A stretch of DNA of 64,000 nucleotides. Origin: Gammaproteobacteria bacterium. GTDB taxonomy: Bacteria; Pseudomonadota; Gammaproteobacteria; SZUA-152. The stretch covers positions 1 to 64,000 of the forward strand of contig JAKIUF010000024.1 of the NCBI GenBank assembly GCA_021647705.1. The letters are read 5' to 3'. Position 1 is the stretch's first letter, and every line of letters starts with the position of its first letter. Shown in pieces: positions 17,192 to 25,882 of this stretch. Both the position numbers and the translations under genes were made by a program. The notes beneath the pieces were generated by a model. That model saw only the letters and a program-made list of their open reading frames with translations. It ran no database searches and was not told the origin of the DNA.

Positions 17192-18454
17192 TCAAAATAG
17201 TAATGACCCTAACCCACCGACTATCGCACCCACCCCAGCGCCCACAGCAGCACCAATAGGTCCACCCGCTATAGCTCCAATTCCAGCACCTACCAACGCC
17301 CCTCCTCCTGCTCCAATAGCTGCTTTCGCACCAGTAGAGAGTCCGGAATAACCACCAGAGTCACCTTTCGCCTTTATTGCATTTGCTCGAGTGAGATATG
17401 ATGATGCGCCATCGCCGTAAGCACGTCTTTCACCGTCTGCAGTAGATAATGCTGCCAATAGCGCTGCAGCAAAGCGATTAGGAAGCCTGCCCAACAAGAC
17501 ATTCACATCCGGGACGCTTGCTGCTGTCTGGCCGTTCAACCACGTAGTCGCTGTTGACATTGCTGCAGGGCCATTGGAGTGGTCATCGTTAGCGTGTACG
17601 AGCTCATGCCGTAATGTGAGGTCTTCTGCCCAAAAGCGTGACCGAGGCGGTCTACCGTTAAGATCACTCATGTCAGGTGTCAAGTCGGTAACTACATCAG
17701 GGTAATTTGAGTTGGTAATATCAGAATCAGAATCGGAAGCAATGTCGGCTTGACCACTTGGTCCTGTGCCAGATCTGACTTGGTATGTTATTGGATGTTC
17801 AAAGGTGGCAGCCACATCAAAAGTTCCCGGTCTTGGCGTTATCGCCACGCTCGATAAATTTGAGTTGAATGAGCGGGTGACGCCAAACCCGCTTGGCGTA
17901 GCACCACCTCGAGAGAGGCTTCCACTATAGGTAAAACTGGCATTGACGGCATCATCTCTATTTAATTCCACAAGCGCTGATCTATCGGCATCCATAATGT
18001 TACCGGGAGTAGAGCTGGCTTGGCCGGGCATTGTGTCGTACCTTGTCCCACTATTTTTGTGTTGAAAAAAATTATCATTATTACTTCCAATCATTTTTTT
18101 TGATGAGTCATTCCCTTGAGAAATCTCTGTAGATGAAGGCATTTTTCTACGAAGTTTTGCATGAAATGGATAACGCCCAACAACTGTTTTGGTTTTGTAA
18201 TTGTTATGTGAAAAATTTACGGACGGCTGATAAGGCGATGAGATCAACGCTACTGGCCGACCATTATCCTGAGTTTTTATTGCATCATGCAGCTGGGTTC
18301 CACAGAAATCATAAATAAATTGTGATTTTTTCACGGCAACATCAGAAAAATTTCCGGTATAGTGATTCATTGGCGAAGACATTTTTCTCGTTAGCCTGTG
18401 AATTTGTGCTGGCTGAATTTTATTTTGGCTACTTGCATAAGTTTGGTGTTTCAT
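17192..18454 (-). CDS. Candidate eCIS effector: HELVH metalloprotease-like protein with C-terminal glycine zipper
   Basis: This 420-residue protein is the only eCIS gene without a structural assignment that looks like a payload. Residues 1-130 are polar and low-complexity, probably a flexible loading region. Residues 150-280 form a compact beta-rich domain (FDVAATFEHPITYQVRSGTG, ADIASDSDSDITN, DLTPDMSDLNGRPPRSRFW). H283-E-L-V-H287 is a canonical HExxH zinc motif, followed by D290, D291 and H292 and by E342 in DGERRAYGDG, a plausible third ligand as in NleD/M91-type or other gluzincin-like effectors. Residues 371-420 are a glycine zipper (GAGGGALVGAGIGAIAGG and similar), a membrane-inserting pattern. 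The gene overlaps the small gene before it by 4 bp and so is coupled to the ATPase. Protease activity is inference; it could instead be a structural cap with an incidental HExxH. Confidence 0.6.
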   Translation of the reverse strand: MKHQTYASSQNKIQPAQIHRLTRKMSSPMNHYTGNFSDVAVKKSQFIYDFCGTQLHDAIKTQDNGRPVALISSPYQPSVNFSHNNYKTKTVVGRYPFHAKLRRKMPSSTEISQGNDSSKKMIGSNNDNFFQHKNSGTRYDTMPGQASSTPGNIMDADRSALVELNRDDAVNASFTYSGSLSRGGATPSGFGVTRSFNSNLSSVAITPRPGTFDVAATFEHPITYQVRSGTGPSGQADIASDSDSDITNSNYPDVVTDLTPDMSDLNGRPPRSRFWAEDLTLRHELVHANDDHSNGPAAMSTATTWLNGQTAASVPDVNVLLGRLPNRFAAALLAALSTADGERRAYGDGASSYLTRANAIKAKGDSGGYSGLSTGAKAAIGAGGGALVGAGIGAIAGGPIGAAVGAGVGAIVGGLGSLLF

Positions 18455-18708
18455 TGCCTAATCCCTTGATACACTGAATGCGCAATGTTCTGACCAATCT
18501 CGGATGGAGTGCTGGTTTTTTCTATCGTTATGGGTTTTGTGTGAATTTTTCTTATTGAATCATCACTTTGTAAATTTGGAAAAATTTCATTCTGAGAAAG
18601 CAATTGTTTCAGAGAAGCCTCAAGGCTGTTTTTTAATATATATATTTGGTGGTGTTTGGAAAATTCGTCTTCTACAATTAATTCAGTTATATGTAAATTA
18701 ATATTCAC
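18451..18708 (-). CDS. Small eCIS-coupled protein, possible effector chaperone
   Basis: The 85-residue product starts MNINLHITELIVEDEF, has a helical middle (IYILKNSLEASLKQLLSQNEI) and ends with EIGQNIAHSVYQGIR. This architecture (N-terminal beta strands, a helix aligned to LxxxLxxLL, and a C-terminal IGxxIAxxVYxGI) is one I associate with small uncharacterised proteins next to the ATPase in eCIS loci. It overlaps the ATPase gene and the effector candidate by 4 bp each, so all three are translated as a unit. A role in loading or holding the effector is inference only. Confidence 0.65.
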   Translation of the reverse strand: MNINLHITELIVEDEFSKHHQIYILKNSLEASLKQLLSQNEIFPNLQSDDSIRKIHTKPITIEKTSTPSEIGQNIAHSVYQGIRQ

Positions 18709-20741
18709 ATCGCCACCTCCAAATTTCCTTGCCAGATAAAATCAGAATCCTTAGCGGGTCGTTCCAATTTTTTATATTCGATACGCGCTGCATTCAAGAG
18801 CAGGGGCATGCTGACTGGGCTTACTTTTTGCGCAGCCATGAATGCGGCATTTAACGCTACGTTGTGAATATTGCCGCCAGTCAGGTTAAGTTTTGCTAAG
18901 CGGTTACAGTCAAAATTTCCATCGACAGGCGTTTCAGGCGGAAATACCTTCTGCCAGATTTCTGTTCTTTCTTCGACGCCTGGAAACGGAAAATCAACAA
19001 TAAACCGCAATCGACGCACAAAGGCTTTATCCAAAGAAGATTTCATGTTGGAAGCCAGAATGGCCAGTCCTCGATAGGATTCCATTCGCTGTAACAAATA
19101 ATTGATTTCGATATTGGCATAACGGTCATGGCTGTCTTTGACTTCGCTACGTTTACCAAACAGGGCATCGGCTTCATCGAAAAATAAAATCGCGCCGCTG
19201 TCTTCTGCAGCATCAAACAGTTTGCGCAGGTTTTTTTCGGTCTCGCCGATGTATTTACTGACGACCGATGACAGGTCGATGCGGTAGAGGTCGAGTTCGA
19301 GGGCGTTGGCAATGACTTCTGCTGCCATGGTTTTTCCGGTACCGCTTTCTCCGGCAAACAGTGCGTTAATCCCCAGGCCTCGATTCATCTGTTCCCGAAA
19401 ACCCCAGTCTTCATATACCCGGTTACGGTAAGCAACCTGATCGGTGATTTGATGCAGCAAGGCTTTTTGTTCTGGCGGTAAAACCAGTTGTTTCCATGTG
19501 GCTTTGGCGTCGATTCTGCGTGCCAGTTGTTCCATTCCAGCGCGGGCGGCGATACGACAGGCTTGCCACAGGTTTGTGTTTTCGGGTTGCCTTGATGAGG
19601 GTTCGTTTCCGGATGATTGATCAAGGACTGTTTTGGCCAGACGATTAATCTCGTTTTGACTGAACGAAAACTGCTCGGCCAGGCGTTGTGGTTGATCATT
19701 GGCTTTGTCTTGCAAAGCTTCCGCCCAAAGTTGTTGCTGTTCTTCGGGGGTGGGTTTGTTGATTTCCACGGAGAGCCGTTGACGGGTAATGTCAATGTTC
19801 GAATCTTCTATATCCAGAAATACCACATCACGGCTGCGTTCCAGAAAACGTTTCAGCAGGGATTTTTCAGAATCCGTGGCATCGTTGATATCAATATAGA
19901 GAGCCAATGGCATTAATAAACATTCGCGCTGCCAAAGGCGGGTGAAGGTTTCAAAATCACCGATCTGGCCGGGCATGTTTTTCAGGCTCATGGTTTGCAG
20001 GCTGATGCCCAATGTCAATGCGATGCGAGTTGCGATCAGGCGTTTACTGGCCGAGTCATGCCCAACAAGTTCAATGACGGGTGCGCCTTCTGTATTGCCT
20101 GAATATTGCAGGCGACTGATGATGGTGTCGAGTTTTTGTTGTTGAGAAAGTGGCAGGGATTGCTTCGTTTGTTGATTACCCGTTGAATCATTCCGCATTG
20201 GATCAATCAGAGGCGTTAACCGGTCATCGAGATAGTTAAGCCCTTTAAGGTAGTTAACGATGCGTTCATCGGCAGTCAGTGCTGCACCCGTTAGCGGTTG
20301 TGCGCCGGGTTGGTTTATCTCCAGCAATCGCCAATAACGTAATGGCGAGTGAGGTGACAGGGCACTCCAGTCGGGGTCATCGAATAAAGCGAATGCCAGT
20401 GCGAAGGTGGGGTAGGGTTTGTCCCGATTATCCTGTGCATTCGCGCAAAGGCTGGCGGTTTGTGTGTTGAGTTCCATTGCCACACACAGTGCCAGTACGT
20501 GCCGGTCAAACGCTGACAAACCCAGTGCGTTACCGAGTAGCGTCAGCGCAGGAGGCAGTTCGTTGTTGTCCAGTTTTACCTTTTCCTGATGTGCGTGTTC
20601 GATGGTGGCATTGTCAGGAGTGGACGGGGTTTTTTTATCGTTCGTACGGGCAGCAAGCCGTTCAAGGCGCAAGTGTATCCATGCGACTGTTGCAGCCAGA
20701 TGCCTGTCGTTGTTTTCCATCCAGTTTTCCTGCTCGTTCAT
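18705..20741 (-). CDS. AAA+ ATPase of the eCIS (Afp15-like)
   Basis: This 678-residue protein has an N-terminal helical/winged-helix-like region (1-400) and a classic AAA+ module. Walker A FAGESGTGKT lies at about 458-467 and Walker B AILFFDEADALFG at about 515-527, with sensor and arginine-finger region ASNMKSSLDKAFVRRLRFIVDFPFP after it. A conserved eCIS pattern precedes the core (WKQLVLPPEQKALLHQI). The family is cytoplasmic and is required for proper assembly of Afp/PVC particles or payload handling. Genes on both sides overlap it by 4 bp. The call is firm. Confidence 0.93.
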   Translation of the reverse strand: MNEQENWMENNDRHLAATVAWIHLRLERLAARTNDKKTPSTPDNATIEHAHQEKVKLDNNELPPALTLLGNALGLSAFDRHVLALCVAMELNTQTASLCANAQDNRDKPYPTFALAFALFDDPDWSALSPHSPLRYWRLLEINQPGAQPLTGAALTADERIVNYLKGLNYLDDRLTPLIDPMRNDSTGNQQTKQSLPLSQQQKLDTIISRLQYSGNTEGAPVIELVGHDSASKRLIATRIALTLGISLQTMSLKNMPGQIGDFETFTRLWQRECLLMPLALYIDINDATDSEKSLLKRFLERSRDVVFLDIEDSNIDITRQRLSVEINKPTPEEQQQLWAEALQDKANDQPQRLAEQFSFSQNEINRLAKTVLDQSSGNEPSSRQPENTNLWQACRIAARAGMEQLARRIDAKATWKQLVLPPEQKALLHQITDQVAYRNRVYEDWGFREQMNRGLGINALFAGESGTGKTMAAEVIANALELDLYRIDLSSVVSKYIGETEKNLRKLFDAAEDSGAILFFDEADALFGKRSEVKDSHDRYANIEINYLLQRMESYRGLAILASNMKSSLDKAFVRRLRFIVDFPFPGVEERTEIWQKVFPPETPVDGNFDCNRLAKLNLTGGNIHNVALNAAFMAAQKVSPVSMPLLLNAARIEYKKLERPAKDSDFIWQGNLEVAM

Positions 20742-21961
20742 GTGATGGTCACCTGTTGGCTGGCGATGAACTGTGGTGTGGCACCTGAAAAATCAATGGG
20801 TATGCTGTCAACACCATCCACTCTGAGGCGCAACACATAGGGAGCAGCAGGCCTGGCAACGGCGCTTTCGACGGTGAAGGTCAATGAGGTCAGGGCAGTG
20901 GGCTCAGCGGGTGTGACGATGGCGTCAGGTGCAATCGTCCGGTCGTTGAAAAGTAATGCGACACGTTGCCCGGCGGTTATTTGCGGCAGACATTCTATGG
21001 TAAGCACAACGTTACCCGCCGGAGCGGTTATTGGATTGATCGATTGGATATTCGGTGACAGCGGCATGGCAACTGAGTTGCTGCTCCAGGCTGGCGCACT
21101 CGTTCGTTGTGTTACCAGTGACAGCGTATAAAATCCTGCGGGCCATTGGGAGCCCAGTGTTGCATCATCTGCCGGAGCAGGCAGTTGTACGGTCATTTCA
21201 GTGTTGCTGTTGTTGACCTCCGGGCGGATATCAATGGGGTTATTGAGTTGCGGATGCTGGAAGCGTACGACGGTATCGTCGCTGCTCAATTGTGAACCCA
21301 GCAAGGTTACTGTATCCCCCAATTCAGCTGACGGTTTCTGGTTGGGAAAGCGCAAACCGGAAAGCGAGGGGGAGGGACCGGCAATGACGACTGGGCCACG
21401 ATCATCAGTTCCTCTGCGTAATACGGGTAATGGTGTTTTGCTGGGGCGGGTGCTTTCAATTAATACCACCGATACTTCATACCCCGTGGAAAGACGGTAT
21501 TCGGCAGACTGGAAACTGCTCCAGAGTTTGGACATGTCGTCCAGAGATAATATGTCCGGGGTGATGCGAACACGTTCGACCTGATGTTGAAGGTTGGAGT
21601 CCGGGGTCACCCCGTCGATATCTGCCGGGTTGAGCAGTGGGTGATCGTGCAGGATGCTCATGGCTTGTCCCATCAGTTGCTGCCCTGAAATGTCATCATC
21701 ATTTGCGCCGTAGGCTGTGATTAAATATTTCAGTATCAATGGTAATGGCGGGTGTGCAGATTCACCGTTTCGTGTTTCACCCGGCATGGGTGAATTGCTG
21801 AAGGCGGTGTTGTGGTAGGTGCTGTAGAGAAAAATATTGATTTGTTCACCGGTTCCACTGCGTGCTGTGCCTGGAGGCTGGGTGGTGACCGAGGTCGTTA
21901 CATCACTCAGCAAATGTTGCAGTGTCGCAGTGACGGTGGCTAATGCGGCGGGGCTGCTCAT
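20738..21961 (-). CDS. DUF4255/Pvc16-like tube or sheath terminator (Afp16-like)
   Basis: The 407-residue protein begins with the Pvc16/DUF4255 domain (about 1-190): ALATVTATLQHLL, INIFLYSTYHNTAFSN, PPLPLILKYLITAYG, ISGQQLMGQAMSILHDHPLL, and MSKLWSSFQSAEYRLSTGYEVSVVLIES. The C-terminal half (about 210-407) is two Ig-like/IPT beta domains (ELGDTVTLLGSQLSSDDTVVRF, APAGNVVLTIECLPQITAGQRVALLFN). In Afp/PVC this family caps the distal end of the tube and sheath. It overlaps the ATPase gene and the disordered-protein gene by 4 bp. Confidence 0.9.
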   Translation of the reverse strand: MSSPAALATVTATLQHLLSDVTTSVTTQPPGTARSGTGEQINIFLYSTYHNTAFSNSPMPGETRNGESAHPPLPLILKYLITAYGANDDDISGQQLMGQAMSILHDHPLLNPADIDGVTPDSNLQHQVERVRITPDILSLDDMSKLWSSFQSAEYRLSTGYEVSVVLIESTRPSKTPLPVLRRGTDDRGPVVIAGPSPSLSGLRFPNQKPSAELGDTVTLLGSQLSSDDTVVRFQHPQLNNPIDIRPEVNNSNTEMTVQLPAPADDATLGSQWPAGFYTLSLVTQRTSAPAWSSNSVAMPLSPNIQSINPITAPAGNVVLTIECLPQITAGQRVALLFNDRTIAPDAIVTPAEPTALTSLTFTVESAVARPAAPYVLRLRVDGVDSIPIDFSGATPQFIASQQVTIT

Positions 21962-22887
21962 GGCTGTCCCTTGTTGTGTTGCTTGTTGCGTTGTTCCAGG
22001 TAGTCACTCAGGCTCATTACGCCACTCGGTTTTTTGTCGGGTTGAGACTGTGTCGGGGAATCCGTTTGAACGGCCCGGACTTCAACACGACCGATGGTGA
22101 CGTTGATGACTGGCTCGGGTTCTGTCTGTGCATTAAGTGCCTGCCAGCGTTCGGTGAGGCTGGACTGTATTTCAGCCAGCCAGTCAGGGGTTTGTAATAA
22201 ACCGGCTTGGTGAGTCTCTTGTTGTTCGAGCGGGTTTTCAAGGGTTTGTTTTTTGTCGCGGCCTTCCTGATTAACGCTGTGATTTTTAACAAGCGGGTCT
22301 GCAAAGTGCTGGCTTTCAACATTCAGGGTTTTAAAATCCGGGGCTTCAACGGTAGCGTCCTGTTCAGGCAAAAAAGGTGACGTCACGGATTCGTTTAATA
22401 GATTGTTATCAATTTCTTCAGTCGTCTTTGGTACGGTGGTATTTTGCTGTAATCCGCTTGGTGATGGTTTGTTGTTCTGTGCGTGCTGACTGTTCAAACG
22501 AGTCAATATTGTGTGTATGTGTGAGTTTTCCCCATCACTGGTAGACATTTTTTGAATGTCAGGTTGTTTTGTTGTTGGCGGAGATCCGCTTTGGTTTTGC
22601 GTGTTAATGCCTGATGTTTCCTGCGCGAAGATTGTTTGTTCAGGTTCAGCCAAAGGTGTCAAGTTGTCGTTGTCGGCGTTTTGTTTCATCCGCAGATCAG
22701 GCGCTAATTGCATGTGGGCAGCTTCTGTTACAGATTCGATTTTCGGATCATGCCGGGTGAGGGATTCTCCGGTATTTACAGTGTTTTCAAATCGTGATTT
22801 TGGGCGTGGCTGAACAATATAACTCGCCTCCCGATTGGCATTGCCTGCCTGATGTCGATAAATAATGTTGTGCAGGAATTGACTCAT
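21958..22887 (-). CDS. Disordered eCIS protein of unknown function
   Basis: The true start is taken as the ATG at 22887, because it forms a TAATG overlap with the preceding stop; a longer frame to 23007 lies entirely inside the upstream gene. The 309-residue product begins MSQFLHNIIYRHQ and then VQPRPKSRFE, a pattern I associate with small unassigned eCIS proteins (a helix followed by a P-R-x-S-x-F-E motif). The rest is Gln-, Asn-, Thr- and Pro-rich and looks disordered until a short ordered end (INVTIGRVEVRAVQTD, MSLSDYLEQR). It could act in length control, as an assembly tether or as an adaptor. No tape-measure-like coiled coil is seen. Confidence 0.65.
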   Translation of the reverse strand: MSQFLHNIIYRHQAGNANREASYIVQPRPKSRFENTVNTGESLTRHDPKIESVTEAAHMQLAPDLRMKQNADNDNLTPLAEPEQTIFAQETSGINTQNQSGSPPTTKQPDIQKMSTSDGENSHIHTILTRLNSQHAQNNKPSPSGLQQNTTVPKTTEEIDNNLLNESVTSPFLPEQDATVEAPDFKTLNVESQHFADPLVKNHSVNQEGRDKKQTLENPLEQQETHQAGLLQTPDWLAEIQSSLTERWQALNAQTEPEPVINVTIGRVEVRAVQTDSPTQSQPDKKPSGVMSLSDYLEQRNKQHNKGQP

Positions 22888-23636
22888 TATCCTAACATTC
22901 CCAAATAAAGTTGCCGTCGCACGGGGCTGAGGCGGAGTATTTCCTGCTCGCTCCAGCCATAACCCGATGCCAGTTTGTATACGGTTTGCAATATTTGCTG
23001 TGCCCACTCATTAACTTCTGTCCAGAGAAAACCGGCAATATCAAACAATACCGTCCAGCTGTGTGAACATTCAGAGCAATTGAGCAGGATACGAATATCT
23101 GCACAGGAATCCAGTTGCTCAACTTGTTGACTTAACTTTCGAATAACAGAATCCGGCAACTGGTCAAAATCACAACTTTTTCCCGATTGTTCAGCGTTAA
23201 GCAGGCAGCGTGATAGCAGATGTTGTTGCATCTTTTCAGCATTGTGGTTATCAGGCGAGGTGTTGATAACCGTGGTGATATCAAGGCTGTTTGGCAAGCG
23301 GAAACGTAGCGCATAGTTATCTGCATTGAGGTCAAATTCATCGGCTATTGTGCTGTTTTCCTCCGGTTGCTCGATAAAGTCCGTCGTGTTGCTTTCCCAT
23401 TCAATTCGCTCGCCACATTCTGGGCACACGGCGGTATTCAACAATCGCTGGCCGAACAGATGCGTGCGAAGTTGCAACAGCCGGAGGTCTCTCTGACCGA
23501 TACTTAATTTTGCCAGGGCATCGGCTTGTATTTCGGGATAGGCTGCGGCCAGAAGAATCAATATCCTTGTCAGCAGAGGCTTGTTCAGACCCTGCTCCCA
23601 GGCATTTAATAATTCTTCGCTTCCGAGTGCTTTCAT
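22887..23636 (-). CDS. T4 gp26-like baseplate protein with zinc ribbon
   Basis: This 249-residue protein has the pattern of T4 baseplate-hub (gp26-type) proteins found in eCIS: ELLNAWEQGLNKPLLTRILILL near the start, GQRDLRLLQLRTHLFG at about 47-62, then a Cys pair C71-P-E-C74-G and a second pair C-S-E-C in LNCSECSHSW around residue 190, giving a treble-clef-like zinc site. The C-terminus WSEQEILRLSPVRRQLYLGML resembles phage adaptor/chaperone endings that contact the tube gene product. It lies directly after the tube gene. Confidence 0.8.
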   Translation of the reverse strand: MKALGSEELLNAWEQGLNKPLLTRILILLAAAYPEIQADALAKLSIGQRDLRLLQLRTHLFGQRLLNTAVCPECGERIEWESNTTDFIEQPEENSTIADEFDLNADNYALRFRLPNSLDITTVINTSPDNHNAEKMQQHLLSRCLLNAEQSGKSCDFDQLPDSVIRKLSQQVEQLDSCADIRILLNCSECSHSWTVLFDIAGFLWTEVNEWAQQILQTVYKLASGYGWSEQEILRLSPVRRQLYLGMLG

Positions 23637-23643
23637 GGCCGGT

Positions 23644-24171
23644 TTATCCTGCGGGCTCCGTAAACGAGGGTTCTGTCGGTTCGGAGACTTCGTAGTCTCG
23701 TTCCCAGCCTTCGTTTTCCAGTTTCAGGGTTTGGATGGCCACGGCACTGGCGCTGGCATCCAGCTCGGGCAATGCTTGATACTCTGATACCCAGCATCGA
23801 TATACTTTGTATGAGATGACCACCTGGCCGGCTTCGTTGTACATCTCGATGATGAGATCCTTGCGGAAATCCCTCAGTGATACTTCGGCACCCAGCCCGG
23901 CACCAAAATTCCAGATCTTGTTTGCCCATTTCTCAAATTCCGGGTCATGAGTTACGCCTCTTTCAAGCGTAATGGCTTCAAATTTTGTTTGTCCGGGTGA
24001 TTTTCGTTCGGTGCTGGGGTCGCCGCCTTCACGATGGGTGACCGGTTCAGTGGTGCGTTTGAGTGCGCCGACCTTTGAAATACCGGCAACGTAACGGCCA
24101 TCCCATTTCACGCGAAATTTAAAATTCTTGTACGGGTCAAAGCGCTGTGCGTTAACACTAAATTGAGCCAT
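23644..24171 (-). CDS. Inner tube protein (gp19/Hcp-like, Afp1/5-like)
   Basis: The 175-residue product is a phage T4 gp19-type tail tube protein. Typical features are DPYKNFKFRVKWDGRYVAGISKVGAL at 12-37, KFEAITLERGVTHDPEFEKWAN at 63-84, SLRDFRKDLIIEMYNEAGQ, and the end YQALPELDASASAVAIQTLKLENEGWERDYEV. Subunits stack as hexamers to form the inner tube inside the sheath. Only this one canonical tube gene is present, whereas Afp has two. It lies 10 bp after the sheath stop. Confidence 0.95.
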   Translation of the reverse strand: MAQFSVNAQRFDPYKNFKFRVKWDGRYVAGISKVGALKRTTEPVTHREGGDPSTERKSPGQTKFEAITLERGVTHDPEFEKWANKIWNFGAGLGAEVSLRDFRKDLIIEMYNEAGQVVISYKVYRCWVSEYQALPELDASASAVAIQTLKLENEGWERDYEVSEPTEPSFTEPAG

Positions 24172-24181
24172 GATTTACTCC

Positions 24182-25717
24182 CTATGTTTCAGCCTGACCG
24201 GCGATTTGTTGAAGTTTGATAACGACAAACTCAGCAGGTTTGAGTGGCGCAAATCCCACCATGATATTCACCACACCATTATCAATGTCGGTTTGTGTGG
24301 TGGATTCGGCGTCACATTTCACAAAATAGGCATCCCTGGGGCTGCTGCCCTGGAAGGCTCCCTGGCGAAACATGTTTTGCATAAATGCACCGATATTTAA
24401 TCGAATCTGTGACCATAAAGGCTCATCGTTCGGCTCAAAGACCACCCACTGGGTGCCACGGTAAAGACTTTCTTCGATGAACAGGGCGGTGCGTCGTACC
24501 GGTAAGTATTTCCATTCGGAGGCCAGCTGGTCAGCACCGGCAAGCGTGCGGCTTCCCCAGACCACGCGACCATTAACAGGAAAGGCTCGCAGGCAGTTGA
24601 CAGCCAGCGGATTCAGTTGGCCGTTGTTGCCATCGGTGAGTTTTGCGGACAATGCAACAACCCCTTTTAGCGTTGCGTCCAGTCCGGCGGGTGCTTTCCA
24701 AACGCCACGAGTGGCATCCGTGCGGGCGATAATGCCTGCGACAACACCGCAAGGTGAAAATTCGGCCAGGCGTCCTTCCTGTAAGGGATTAGGTTGAACG
24801 ACACGGGGAAAATAAACCGCTGTATTGGCATTGCGATCCAGTCCCCAGATAACGCTGTCCAGTCCGGTTGCGGGATTGGTGATATCACTGTGTTCATCCC
24901 AGTCATACAGTGGGTCGGCGATGTATATTGCACGACGGTTCAGGCAATAAGTGGCTGCTGCGATACGGCTTTGCGCACCAATGTCACCGGTGTTGTCCAG
25001 CGTGAAAGGCGGTATGCAAAGCAGGTTAAACAAATCTGCTTTTTCCAGTGCCCAGATACCTTCGCGATTGTCTGCCAGAAGCGGGTCAGACACTTCTGTG
25101 TCGGAGATGGCGGCACCGTCCTCACCCGCAGTGGTATCGAATACAAGATTGTTGGCGGGAGGGGGGCGTGTGGCAGCCAGTATTCCGTTGACGCGCACGA
25201 GTTTTGATTGCTGCTCCAGAATGGTGGTTGCATACCGACTGTTTTCTTCAAGTGCCGAGATATTATTGAAGGTTTCTATTTCACCTGTACCACTATCCGT
25301 AATGATTAAATTAAAGACTTCATTGGTGGCAGCATCCGGGTTAATGGCCGGGTCCGGGTGCGTCACTGTGACTGATAAATTATTTCCCCAGGCTCCCGTA
25401 CTGGCAGCCCGCAGATTAAGTGTGCCGGAGAGCAGTGTTGCTGCAATGCCGCCGTTACTGACCCGGACTATCAGTGCATCCCGGCCGCCATTGCGGAAAA
25501 ACTGACTGACGGTAAAACCTAGCGGATGATTGCGTGACAAGCCGCCGAAGGTGCGTGTGTATTCAGCAAAACTTTGCACCAATATCGGTTCATTTTCTTC
25601 ACCACGCAATGCGCTGCCGATAAATGCGGTGATGGATGTGGCGACGCCGGTAACGCTGCGAACGCCACTGGGGATTTCTTCAATATAAACACCGGGGTAC
25701 GTTAGTGGAACGCTCAT
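24182..25717 (-). CDS. Contractile sheath protein (Afp2-4-like)
   Basis: This 511-residue phage tail sheath protein shows the usual start (PGVYIEEIPSGVRSVTGVATSITAFIGSA), the DALIVRV strand, the variable domain with RVNGILAATRP, and the C-terminal contractile-core signature (NCLRAFPVNGRVVWGSRTL, WKYLPVRRTALFIEESLYRGTQWVVFEPNDEPLWSQIR, MFRQGAFQGSSPRDAYFVKCD, NIMVGFAPLKPAEFVVIKL). It is the only sheath gene in the window; Afp has three. The short 165-bp gap ahead of it holds no gene. Confidence 0.96.
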   Translation of the reverse strand: MSVPLTYPGVYIEEIPSGVRSVTGVATSITAFIGSALRGEENEPILVQSFAEYTRTFGGLSRNHPLGFTVSQFFRNGGRDALIVRVSNGGIAATLLSGTLNLRAASTGAWGNNLSVTVTHPDPAINPDAATNEVFNLIITDSGTGEIETFNNISALEENSRYATTILEQQSKLVRVNGILAATRPPPANNLVFDTTAGEDGAAISDTEVSDPLLADNREGIWALEKADLFNLLCIPPFTLDNTGDIGAQSRIAAATYCLNRRAIYIADPLYDWDEHSDITNPATGLDSVIWGLDRNANTAVYFPRVVQPNPLQEGRLAEFSPCGVVAGIIARTDATRGVWKAPAGLDATLKGVVALSAKLTDGNNGQLNPLAVNCLRAFPVNGRVVWGSRTLAGADQLASEWKYLPVRRTALFIEESLYRGTQWVVFEPNDEPLWSQIRLNIGAFMQNMFRQGAFQGSSPRDAYFVKCDAESTTQTDIDNGVVNIMVGFAPLKPAEFVVIKLQQIAGQAET

Positions 25718-25882
25718 AAAATGTCTCCATAGTGACAGTTTGCAGAACCTTAAAAATAACGTTAAGGGTCCGGTTAATCTCTGATGACTGCTTTATGCCA
25801 AATAAACCTGCTGACCAAACAGTGATGCCTGAATACTCTGATTGTTCTGTGGATTCCTGTGTGCCGGGTGAAGTGAACTGAT

